From Pseudomonadota bacterium (GTDB taxonomy: Bacteria; Desulfobacterota; DSM-4660; Desulfatiglandales; B25-G16), in NCBI GenBank assembly GCA_030633645.1, contig DAOVRY010000022.1, positions 1-8,085 of the forward strand: DNA of 8,085 nt, written 5' to 3'. Positions 1 through 6,061 of this stretch are shown here, piece after piece. The number at the start of each line of letters is the position of its first letter. Positions within the stretch are counted from its first letter, which is position 1. The notes below the pieces were generated by a model that saw only the letters and a list, made by a program, of their open reading frames with translations, did not search any database and was not told the origin of the DNA. The translations under genes and the position numbers were made by a program.

Positions 1-2
1 GG

Positions 3-95
3 CTGGCCTACAAGCAGCGCCGACGAAAGAAAGATAACCCTGAACCTGTTAAAGCTTACCAGAAAGAGCATATAAGACAGAATAGCATAAGGTAA
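3..95 (+). CDS. Possible 3' end of an upstream gene (partial)
   Basis: One frame is open from the window edge to a TAA at 93-95 and gives 30 residues. It begins LAYKQRRRKKDNPEP and ends RQNSIR, so it is strongly basic and polar. That composition would suit a cytoplasmic tail after a membrane segment or the end of a soluble protein. A second frame is also open for 24 codons, so this short stretch cannot settle the matter alone. No family can be recognised and the start lies outside the window. Confidence 0.3.
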   Translation: MAYKQRRRKKDNPEPVKAYQKEHIRQNSIR

Positions 96-160
96 AATTA
101 TATGCCAATGTGCGCCCTGGTCAGTATGTGTGCGAAAGGGCAAGAAACAAACGACAAACA

Positions 161-166
161 GGGAGG
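161..166 (+). promoter_or_regulatory. Ribosome binding site of the HtrA protease gene
   Basis: GGGAGG lies 10 nt before the ATG at 177. It supports that start over the in-frame ATGs at 102, 108 and 126, which would put about 25 non-signal-like residues ahead of a clean signal peptide. The spacing is slightly long. Confidence 0.6.
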
Positions 167-176
167 TATTGTAGGA

Positions 177-1613
177 ATGAAAAACCAGCGCCTTAACCTA
201 AACAAAAAACTTCTTATGGGCTTGGCCATTGCCCTCGTTTTAGGATTCGGGCTTGGCCAGGATGCCTCAGCAAAAAGGGGTGTTCCTGACAGTTTTGCAG
301 AGTTGGCAGATCAACAGAGCCATGTTGCCGTTAATATTAGCACCACAAAAACAGTTAAAGGAATAAGGAGATTCTCCCCTTTTGGGGGCAGGGAATTTAG
401 GGATTTTTTCGGTGATGAATTTTTCAAGCGCTTTTTTGGCGAAAAGCCTGAAGAAGAGTTGAAACAGAAGAGCCTGGGCTCAGGTGTTGTTGTGAGCGAA
501 GACGGTTTTATTCTGACCAACAATCATGTAGTAGCAGATGCAGATGAAATCCTGGTTACCCTTTCTACCAAGGAGAAATCCGAGCCAAAGAAAGCAAAGC
601 TCATTGGGCGAGACCCCAAGACAGATATTGCACTCATAAAGATTGAGGTTGATAAATCCCTCTCAGCCGCCAGGCTTGGGGATTCTGATAAACTAAGAGT
701 AGGTGATTGGGTTGTTGCCATAGGAAATCCTTTTGGTCTGGGACACACGGTAACTGCCGGCATTGTGAGTGCAAAGGGACGGGTAATAGGTGCGGGACCC
801 TATGATAATTTCATCCAGACCGATGCATCTATTAATCCTGGGAACTCCGGTGGACCTCTCTTCAACCTTGATGGAGAAGTGATAGGAATCAATACTGCAA
901 TCTTTACCCACGGTGGGGGGAATATTGGGATAGGTTTTGCTATCCCGATTAACATTGCCAAATCGGTTATGGCCCAGTTAAAGGAGAAGGGGAAAGTTGT
1001 GAGGGGCTGGCTCGGTGTAACCATTCAGACAGTTACGCCTGCAATTCAGGAAAAATTCGGTCTCAAAAAAGCGGAAGGCGCACTCATCGGGGAGGTAACC
1101 AAGGGCAGCCCTGCTGATAGAGGCGGCCTCAAGCGCGGAGATATCGTAATTAGCTTTGATGGAAAAAAAGTCAAAAAGATGAACAGTCTTCCGCCCATGG
1201 TTGCGGACACAGCGGTAGGCAAAAAGGTAGAGATAATCGTAATCAGGAAGGGAAAAGAAAAGAGATTAGCAGTCACAGTAGGAGAGCTCGAAGAGGAGAC
1301 CAGATTGGCCGCTACCACAACCCCGGAGATCGAAGAGAGCTTTGGGCTCTCAGTCCAAGAACTCACCCCTGAACTTGCAGAATCATTGTCTTTGAAGGGC
1401 GAAAAAGGAGTAGTGGTCTCAGGTGTAAAAAGGGGTAGCCCTGCCTATGAGGCAGGATTACAAAGAGGTGATCTCATTCAGGAGATAGAAAAAGAGCCTG
1501 TCAGAGATATGGACGATTACAAACGAATAATGCAAAAGTCAGCATCAAAGAAGCAGATCCTCATGGTCATTAGACATAGGGGGCATACCAGATATGTGAT
1601 TCTAAAAAAATAA
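177..1613 (+). CDS. degP: Do/HtrA-family periplasmic serine protease with two PDZ domains
   Basis: ATP-independent envelope protease/chaperone that degrades or refolds misfolded exported proteins. The 478-residue product starts with a basic N-terminus and a hydrophobic stretch (about 12-27), and a likely signal peptidase I site after D-A-S-A (residue 32). The trypsin-like domain carries the full triad: His117 in NNHVV, Asp150 in TDIALIKI and Ser224 in GNSGGPL. A Phe-rich loop (about 66-88) precedes it, as is usual in Do proteases. PDZ1 spans about 278-370 and PDZ2 about 380-478. Length and two PDZ domains fit the DegP/DegQ/MucD group; the exact paralogue cannot be decided from sequence. The start at 177 is chosen because it exposes the signal peptide and has GGGAGG upstream. 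It appears monocistronic, with a long non-coding gap downstream. No sigma-E or sigma-32 promoter was recognised. Confidence 0.95.
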   Translation: MKNQRLNLNKKLLMGLAIALVLGFGLGQDASAKRGVPDSFAELADQQSHVAVNISTTKTVKGIRRFSPFGGREFRDFFGDEFFKRFFGEKPEEELKQKSLGSGVVVSEDGFILTNNHVVADADEILVTLSTKEKSEPKKAKLIGRDPKTDIALIKIEVDKSLSAARLGDSDKLRVGDWVVAIGNPFGLGHTVTAGIVSAKGRVIGAGPYDNFIQTDASINPGNSGGPLFNLDGEVIGINTAIFTHGGGNIGIGFAIPINIAKSVMAQLKEKGKVVRGWLGVTIQTVTPAIQEKFGLKKAEGALIGEVTKGSPADRGGLKRGDIVISFDGKKVKKMNSLPPMVADTAVGKKVEIIVIRKGKEKRLAVTVGELEEETRLAATTTPEIEESFGLSVQELTPELAESLSLKGEKGVVVSGVKRGSPAYEAGLQRGDLIQEIEKEPVRDMDDYKRIMQKSASKKQILMVIRHRGHTRYVILKK

Positions 1614-1706
1614 CTTAGAGAAGCAATCTGATACCATTTTTTTGCCGTTGATTAACCGAGCAGCTCCAATCTTTTGTTACGGTAGCAATCGTTAGGCATT
1701 TCTCGG

Positions 1707-1737
1707 TTTGTTAGTGTTGTGCTAACAGATACTTTTT
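1707..1737 (+). terminator. Candidate intrinsic terminator after the protease gene
   Basis: TGTTAG (1709-1714) and CTAACA (1722-1727) form a 6-bp stem, extendable by a T-G and a T-A pair, with a 7-nt loop. A run of five T follows at 1733-1737. The stem is A/T-rich and the T-run starts a few bases late, so it would be weak. A larger possible pairing, AACCGAG (1654-1660) with CTCGGTT (1702-1708), overlaps it. Confidence 0.35.
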
Positions 1738-1857
1738 GTAATACCGTGTCCGTGACAGACAGAAGCCTGTTGTCTTTCTTCTCTTGGTTTTCTGTACGCA
1801 TTATCCCTTTTTAGGGGAAAATGCAGAGTTGATTACCGCCTACAATCCGGCTAGCTT

Positions 1858-2038
1858 GAGACCTTTGCACAACCCTGGTTTCGGAAATGTTGGAGCAACA
1901 AAAGCGTTTTCTCGACACGTCGCGCCAGGGCAGGCATCACTATTTTGCCATTGTGGAAGCCCGCCTGGCATCGCCTGGAGCGAAGGCGACTGACGGGCAG
2001 GCCGAATTTCGTCAGGAAAAGGGTTATGTAGAGGTCTC
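1858..2038. mobile_element. MITE-like element with 19-bp terminal inverted repeats (element A)
   Basis: The left end, GAGACCTTTGCACAACCCT (1858-1876), matches the reverse complement of the right end (2020-2038) at 16 of 19 positions; all three differences are transitions. The 181-bp interior has no credible gene but can fold: TCGCC (1971-1975) pairs with GGCGA (1985-1989), nested inside GCCCG (1959-1963) with CGGGC (1994-1998), and GCCAGG (1924-1929) can instead pair with CCTGGC (1964-1969). Short size, inverted ends and no transposase fit a non-autonomous miniature element. The end sequence resembles ends I associate, from memory, with IS5/IS4-type DDE elements. No clear target duplication flanks it, so it may be old or a decayed IS remnant. 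Confidence 0.6.
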
Positions 2039-2055
2039 GATTATGACGGTGTGAA

Positions 2056-4128
2056 ATGATAGACAATCTTTTTTTGAAGATTCGACAGGGTTTGGGCAGA
2101 ACTTGGCTTGCGGTGACCCGTAACGAGCAATTCTTTATGATCCTGATGGGGGGGATTGTGGGGGCAGCGGTTGGCTATGGCGCTATCGGGTTTCGAGGTC
2201 TCATCGATTTGGTAGCTCAATTTGGCTGGGGGGTCCTGGCTCGGGTGGAAGGAAGTGACCTGCTAAGGATGGCTGTGTCTGCACCCTTCTGGGTTAAGGT
2301 CTTGGTCCCTGCGGGGGGCGGATTGATAGTGGGGCTCATTATCTTTTTCATTGCTCAAGAGGCCAAAGGGCATGGTGTGCCGGAGGTAATTGAAGCGGTT
2401 GCTTTGAGGGATGGCCGCATGTCATCCCGAATGGTCTTAGGCGATGCATTTGCCTCTGCCACTTGTATCGGTTCTGGAGGGTCGGTGGGAGTTCATGGCC
2501 CCATTGTCTTGATCGGTTCCGGCATAGGCTCTGCTATCGGTAGATCGGTGAAAATGGCAGGGTGGCGGTTGCGGACTTTGGTGGCTTGCGGTGCTGCTGG
2601 CGGCATAGCTGCTACCTTTAATGCACCTATGGCTGGAGCTCTGTTCTCTTTGGAGATTATACTGAGTGAATTTGCAGCACTAGAGTTCATACCTATCGTC
2701 GTTTCTTCAGTGATTGCCACCGCCTTATCGAGGCACTATTTGGGTAATTTTCCTGCCTTCGAGGTTCCACCGTATGAACTTTTGCATTATAGCGAGTTGT
2801 TTCTCTACTTGATACTAGGGGTTTTTGCCGGGGTGGTTGCCTATTCCTTTATTCGTCTTCTTTATGGTGTTGGTGATCTTTTTGATCGGTGGAAATTACC
2901 TAATTTTACCAAACCTGCTATTGGGGGAGGTCTTGTTGGCTGCATTGGTATCTTTTTCCCCCAGATTTTTGGTGTAGGATATGAATCAGTTACCCAGGTG
3001 CTGCAAGGGGAAACAGTGGGGACCATCCTGATTTGGCTTCTGGTGGCAAAGATTCTGGCTACCAGCATTACCCTCGGTTCAGGTGGCTCAGGGGGAATAT
3101 TTGCGCCTGCTCTCTTTATGGGTGCCGTCTTAGGGGGTGCTTTTGGTCAGTTTGCCCATATTTTGTTCCCCCAAACTACTGCGCTCTCCGGTGCCTATGC
3201 CCTCGTGGGCATGGGGGCGGTGTTTGCCGGTACGGCCAGAGCCCCTATTACTGCTATGCTCATCATCTTTGAGATGACTGCCAATTACCAGATCATCCTC
3301 CCGTTGATGTTTGCTTGCACAATAAGTCTGGTAATTTCGGCGCTTTTATCCAGCGAGTCGATCTATACCCTGAAACTGGTCAAGAGAGGTGTGAATATCT
3401 ATGGTGGAAAGGAGCTTAATGTCCTCAAGCGTCTCAAGGTTTCTCAGGTAATGATTCCTGAGATTGAGCTGGTATCTCCCTCGGCACCGTTAACTGAGCT
3501 CGCTACGAGGATGATGTCGAGTTCCCATTCTCATTTTTTTGTGGTTGGGAATGATAACCGAATCCAAGGTCATATCTCTCTTGAGAATCTACGTCCTATC
3601 TTAAAGGACTATGAGGCTCTTTCTGACGTGGTAATCGCCTCAGATCTGATGAACCACGAGGTAACCGTGGTGAACACAGATGAATCCCTTGACATGGTTA
3701 TGCAGCTTTTTGGGAAGTTTGAGCTTGGTGAGGTTCCCGTAGTAGGCAATGGTCAGCTGGTTGGCACGGTACGGAGGAGTGATGTGATAGAGGCCTACAA
3801 CCGGGAGATCGTCAAATTAGATGTGGCTTCGGGTTTCGCGACTTCCTTTCGTCTCCAACAGAAGTTGCAGTCAAAGCAATTGGCTGTGGCTGGGGGGTTT
3901 ATAATATTGGAAGTCAGCGCTCCCAGAATTTTTGTAGGTAAGAGTTTGCAAGTATTAGACCTCAGGGAACGTTTTGGAGCTACGGTTTTGACTATCAAAA
4001 GGGAGGTTGAAGACGGAGAGGATAAGGTCTCTTACCTATTGCCCACGTCTTCCACTACTATAGAAGAAGGTGATGTGCTCATAATCTTCGGCTTGAAAAA
4101 GGATCTTTCCCGTTTTCCTCATGACTAA
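2056..4128 (+). CDS. ClC-family chloride channel/transporter with CBS pair and C-terminal RCK_C domain
   Basis: Inner-membrane protein of 690 residues. The ClC core (about 20-445) has the usual signatures: GHGVPEV (105-111), GGSVGVHGP, the GGIFAPAL motif and a helix-R tyrosine, Tyr437 in ESIYTLKL, matching the inner chloride-coordinating Tyr of E. coli ClC. Two pore positions differ: His106 sits where E. coli has Ser107, and His147 replaces the gating Glu148 of GxEGP. In FSLEIIL the proton-relay Glu203 position is Ile. This favours passive chloride flux over coupled H+ exchange, which is inference. CBS domains span about 461-515 and 528-584 and probably bind adenine nucleotides. An RCK_C/TrkA-C domain (about 610-690) suggests further ligand control. 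The start is fixed by an upstream in-frame TGA at 2044; its Shine-Dalgarno is poor. It looks monocistronic, and a repeat element lies on each side. Confidence 0.93.
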   Translation: MIDNLFLKIRQGLGRTWLAVTRNEQFFMILMGGIVGAAVGYGAIGFRGLIDLVAQFGWGVLARVEGSDLLRMAVSAPFWVKVLVPAGGGLIVGLIIFFIAQEAKGHGVPEVIEAVALRDGRMSSRMVLGDAFASATCIGSGGSVGVHGPIVLIGSGIGSAIGRSVKMAGWRLRTLVACGAAGGIAATFNAPMAGALFSLEIILSEFAALEFIPIVVSSVIATALSRHYLGNFPAFEVPPYELLHYSELFLYLILGVFAGVVAYSFIRLLYGVGDLFDRWKLPNFTKPAIGGGLVGCIGIFFPQIFGVGYESVTQVLQGETVGTILIWLLVAKILATSITLGSGGSGGIFAPALFMGAVLGGAFGQFAHILFPQTTALSGAYALVGMGAVFAGTARAPITAMLIIFEMTANYQIILPLMFACTISLVISALLSSESIYTLKLVKRGVNIYGGKELNVLKRLKVSQVMIPEIELVSPSAPLTELATRMMSSSHSHFFVVGNDNRIQGHISLENLRPILKDYEALSDVVIASDLMNHEVTVVNTDESLDMVMQLFGKFELGEVPVVGNGQLVGTVRRSDVIEAYNREIVKLDVASGFATSFRLQQKLQSKQLAVAGGFIILEVSAPRIFVGKSLQVLDLRERFGATVLTIKREVEDGEDKVSYLLPTSSTTIEEGDVLIIFGLKKDLSRFPHD

Positions 4129-4139
4129 GGGCTCTTGCG

Positions 4140-4171
4140 CTGTCCCTGAATTTACTGGGGGAGACGGACAG
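4140..4171 (+). repeat. Inverted repeat just downstream of the ClC gene
   Basis: CTGTCC (4140-4145) and GGACAG (4166-4171) form a 6-bp perfect inverted repeat with a 20-nt loop, 11 bp after the ClC stop codon. It may help end or protect the transcript, but only three consecutive T follow, so it is not a convincing intrinsic terminator. It could also be a remnant of another dispersed repeat. Confidence 0.3.
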
Positions 4172-4178
4172 ATTTCAA

Positions 4179-4373
4179 CAGGCTGTTGCCCAAACCGAAA
4201 TCCCTTTGAGCGGTCATTAAAACGTTTTTTGCCAAGAAATCTTGGCGAAGTGGAAGATAAGCGATGTCAACTGTTTGAGCCCTAAAGGCGAGTTTTGACA
4301 TCGCCTGGAGCGAGCCTTAGATTTATCAAAAAAGGTTTTAGACCCAGAGAAAAGGGATTTCGGCAACAGCCTG
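4179..4373. mobile_element. MITE-like element with 24-bp inverted repeats and possible TCAA target duplication (element B)
   Basis: The right repeat at 4351-4374 matches the left repeat at 4178-4207 perfectly over 24 bp once a 6-nt insertion (CAAACC, 4191-4196) in the left copy is removed; both begin ACAGGCTGTTGCC when read inward. The pairing continues inward: TAAAACGTTTTTTG (4218-4231) faces the complement of 4327-4340 with one mismatch. Inside are a perfect hairpin GCCAAGA/TCTTGGC (4231-4246) and a 10-bp inverted repeat GCGATGTCAA (4261-4270) with TTGACATCGC (4295-4304). With ends set at CAGG/CCTG, TCAA flanks both sides (4175-4178 and 4374-4377). There is no transposase, so it would be non-autonomous. 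The family is not identified; CAGGCTGTTG ends look familiar from IS elements, but I cannot verify that. Confidence 0.7.
4231..4246 (+). repeat. Perfect 7-bp hairpin inside element B
   Basis: GCCAAGA and TCTTGGC flank two A residues, so in RNA a 6-bp stem with a 4-nt loop is likely. Six T precede it and no T-run follows on the + strand. On the - strand the order is reversed (hairpin, then six A in the + strand reading), so an intrinsic terminator for leftward transcription is possible. Confidence 0.5.
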
Positions 4374-4548
4374 TCAATATTGTATGATAACTTAGGATTC
4401 TATTCTTTTTTTTGAGACGGGAGTTAGTTGCCTGTTGCATGGCACCAAGAAGTGTTGAATATATTTTGGAGTTTGGCAAGAGTGGATCAGGAAAAATGCA
4501 CCAGAAAGCCCTTATTGAGAGATATATGTCTAGCTCTCAAAAAATGGG

Positions 4549-4577
4549 TTGACAACGGTTTGCAACAGGGATAGAAA
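4549..4577 (+). promoter_or_regulatory. Sigma-70 type promoter for the rpsF-dnaB cluster
   Basis: A consensus -35 TTGACA (4549-4554) is followed after exactly 17 bp by a -10-like TAGAAA (4572-4577). Transcription would start near 4584, giving a leader of about 40 nt before rpsF. It is the best promoter match noticed in the window and sits where the ribosomal protein operon needs one. Confidence 0.6.
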
Positions 4578-4593
4578 AGACATAAATTTTTGA

Positions 4594-4620
4594 GCATCCT
4601 TATAAAAAAAGGCATCCTTT
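4594..4620 (+). promoter_or_regulatory. rpsF leader with possible Shine-Dalgarno sequestering hairpins
   Basis: The likely Shine-Dalgarno AAGG (4609-4612) lies in AAAGG (4608-4612), which can pair with CCTTT (4616-4620) across a 3-nt loop. It can also pair with CCTT at 4598-4601, because GCATCCTT occurs twice (4594-4601 and 4612-4619). S6:S18 complexes are known to autoregulate rpsF mRNA through a leader motif in many bacteria, but I do not see the hallmark CCG-containing bulge here. The stems are short and A/U-rich, so function is speculative. Confidence 0.3.
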
Positions 4621-4623
4621 CTA

Positions 4624-5010
4624 ATGAGACGTTACGAAACGATTTATATCGCCAATCCCAATCTCGATGATGAAGCTTTAAAAGAAGTTGTTGCCAAGTT
4701 TTCAGATCTAATAAAGAAACAAAAGGGCTCTATCGTAAAGATTGATGAGTGGGGAAAAAGGAAAATGGCTTATGAGGTGAAGCGATTTGATAAGGGCCAC
4801 TATGTCCTCCTTGATTTTTGTGGTCTCCCTGAGATGGTTACAGAGTTGGAGAGGAATCTAAAACTTGATGATCGGATCCTAAAGTATTCAACGGTCAAAA
4901 TTGATGAAGATGTTGATCCAGCAGAGCTAATCGTTGAGGAGGAGAAAACGGAAGATAGCAAGGAAAATCAAGTGGAAGAGAAGCAAATTGAATCGGCTGA
5001 AGAAGCATAA
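4624..5010 (+). CDS. rpsF: Small ribosomal subunit protein S6 (bS6)
   Basis: Protein of the 30S platform that binds 16S rRNA as a heterodimer with S18. The 128 residues begin [14 protein letters not shown], the typical S6 opening, and include [23 protein letters not shown] (split here as [12 protein letters not shown] and [11 protein letters not shown]), the conserved RNA and S18 contact region, then [19 protein letters not shown]. The last 30 or so residues form an acidic Glu-rich tail, a common lineage-variable S6 extension. It is the first gene of the cluster, about 70 bp behind a sigma-70 type promoter, and its TAA overlaps the ATG of rpsR in TAATG, which suggests translational coupling. 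The start codon is preceded by a weak AAGG 11 nt upstream. Confidence 0.97.
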   Translation: MRRYETIYIANPNLDDEALKEVVAKFSDLIKKQKGSIVKIDEWGKRKMAYEVKRFDKGHYVLLDFCGLPEMVTELERNLKLDDRILKYSTVKIDEDVDPAELIVEEEKTEDSKENQVEEKQIESAEEA

Positions 5011-5276
5011 TGGTTTTTCATGGGGGCAAAAGAATGTTTATTAAGCACAAGGTTTGCCGTTTCTGTGCTGATCCGAGTTTAAAGATCGATTACAAAGAGC
5101 CCAAGACTCTTGCGGTTTTTACGAGCGAAAGAGGAAAGATTATACCTCGAAGAATTTCTGGCAACTGTGCCAAGCATCAAAGAATACTGGCTGTGGCTAT
5201 AAAAAGGGCCAGAAGCATAGCCCTTTTACCGTTTACTACTGCAAAAATTAGGTCCAGAGAACATCGAGAATACTAA
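5010..5276 (+). CDS. rpsR: Small ribosomal subunit protein S18 (bS18)
   Basis: 30S platform protein, partner of S6. The core runs from KVCRFCAD through [14 protein letters not shown] to [14 protein letters not shown], clear S18 signatures. Cys16, Cys19, Cys53 and His56 form the likely zinc site of the metal-binding S18 type. Two starts are possible: ATG at 5010, overlapping the rpsF stop and giving 88 residues, or ATG at 5034, giving 80 residues and preceded by GGGGG at 5022-5026 with 7-nt spacing. The second has the better ribosome binding site; the first gives the short basic leader common in S18 and fits translational coupling. The RRK usually found before the first Cys reads KHK here. Confidence 0.95.
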   Translation: MVFHGGKRMFIKHKVCRFCADPSLKIDYKEPKTLAVFTSERGKIIPRRISGNCAKHQRILAVAIKRARSIALLPFTTAKIRSREHREY

Positions 5277-5306
5277 GAAATAACGTTTCGGTTTAGAGAG
5301 CTGAAT

Positions 5307-5552
5307 ATGGGGGCTAGAGGAGTTGTTGGTTCTGTTTTTGCGGCCTCCATTTTGTTTTTTGCTATACTGTTCCATGCCTCAATTTCTGCTATTCATCGTG
5401 CACCTCTCTTTTTGGAACCTGCCCAGTTGAATAACCTTTTGTCAGGGCAGAAGATAGAAAGTTCTCCAGGAGAAAATTTCCATGCTGTGGCTTTAAACGA
5501 ACAAGGAGTCAATCTTAAAAGTACCGTTCGCCTAATTTCAGCAAGAACTTGA
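5307..5552 (+). CDS. Small exported or membrane-anchored protein of unknown function
   Basis: An 81-residue ORF between rpsR and rplI, not recognised. The N-terminus (about 8-27) is strongly hydrophobic and ends in HASISA, so it could be a signal peptide cleaved near residue 28 or a single membrane anchor. The remaining 53 or so residues are polar with no cysteine and no motif I can name. GAGAG at 5296-5300 sits 6 nt before the ATG. It lies 30 bp after rpsR and 43 bp before rplI on the same strand, so it is probably cotranscribed. In related bacteria this position often holds a much larger membrane protein of the DUF2232 type; this ORF is too short for that and could be a remnant or an unrelated gene. 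Confidence 0.55.
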   Translation: MGARGVVGSVFAASILFFAILFHASISAIHRAPLFLEPAQLNNLLSGQKIESSPGENFHAVALNEQGVNLKSTVRLISART

Positions 5553-5595
5553 AAGAGTATATCAGTGGAGCAGAGAATTTAACGGGAGAAGGGAT

Positions 5596-6051
5596 ATGAG
5601 GATAATACTGAAGCAAGATTTTGAATCTCTTGGTTTTGAAGGTGATACTGTGGATGTTGCAAGGGGCTATGCCAGAAATTACCTTATTCCAAAGGGCATT
5701 GCTGCAGAGGCCACTCATACCAACCTAAAGGCATTGGAGATGAGAAAAGACAAGATAATGGCCAGACGCATGAAAGATAAGGAGGAAGCAGAGAGGGTGA
5801 AGGAAAAGATCTCACAGCTAACGGTAGGTATCAGGCAAAAAGCAGGTGCGGAGGGTAAGCTCTATGGTTCTGTGACAACTCGAGATATTGCTCAGGGGCT
5901 TGAGAAAGAGGGAGTAGTTGTGGACAGGAAAAAAATTAGCCTAGATGAACCAATAAGGGCTCTCGGTGAGTTTGATGTGGCAATCAGACTCTACCCAGAA
6001 GTTATGGCCACCATAAAAGTAATCGTTGAACAAGAGGAAGAAAAGGCGTAA
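5596..6051 (+). CDS. rplI: Large ribosomal subunit protein L9 (bL9)
   Basis: 50S protein that binds 23S rRNA near the L1 stalk base and limits frameshifting. At 151 residues it has the family's usual length and both domains. The N-terminal domain (1-50) has MRIILKQDFESLGFEGD and the signature GYARNYLIPKGIA. The long connecting helix (about 45-75) is charged, and the C-terminal domain (about 80-148) contains AEGKLYGSVTTRDIAQ and ALGEFDVAIRLYPEV. GGGAG at 5584-5588 lies 7 nt before the ATG. It sits between the small unknown ORF and dnaB, a frequent bacterial arrangement, and dnaB begins 10 nt after its stop. Confidence 0.97.
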   Translation: MRIILKQDFESLGFEGDTVDVARGYARNYLIPKGIAAEATHTNLKALEMRKDKIMARRMKDKEEAERVKEKISQLTVGIRQKAGAEGKLYGSVTTRDIAQGLEKEGVVVDRKKISLDEPIRALGEFDVAIRLYPEVMATIKVIVEQEEEKA

Positions 6052-6061
6052 GAATAAGAAA

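Noticed and set aside
102..176. Upstream in-frame ATGs extending the HtrA protease by up to 25 residues
   Set aside because: The extension would bury the signal peptide and lacks a ribosome binding site; ATG at 177 has GGGAGG.
1784..1993. Open frame of 69 codons on the + strand in the gap before the ClC gene
   Set aside because: Most of it lies in MITE-like element A, the antisense strand is equally open (1851-2066), composition is not protein-like and there is no convincing ribosome binding site. It is probably a repeat-derived spurious ORF.
1851..2066. Open frame of 71 codons on the - strand across element A
   Set aside because: It spans the whole element and both of its ends and overlaps the ClC start. 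No recognisable domain; better explained by the repeat.
1858..4373. A compound transposon formed by elements A and B around the ClC gene
   Set aside because: The terminal repeats of the two elements are unrelated and neither encodes a transposase, so joint movement is not supported.
4438..4504. Stretch ending in GCACCA upstream of rpsF considered as a tRNA
   Set aside because: No T-arm GTTC motif, no acceptor pairing and no cloverleaf; it is not a tRNA.
4428..4574. 48-codon frame from TTG, with GGGAG a few bases upstream, ending at a TAG inside the -10 of the rpsF promoter
   Set aside because: Rare start, no recognised family and overlap with a good promoter. Kept only as a remote possibility; the rest of 4375-4548 shows no other structure.
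6026..6061. Upstream TTG start for dnaB overlapping rplI
   Set aside because: It would add 12 mostly Lys/Arg residues not typical of DnaB; ATG at 6062 fits the family N-terminus and length.
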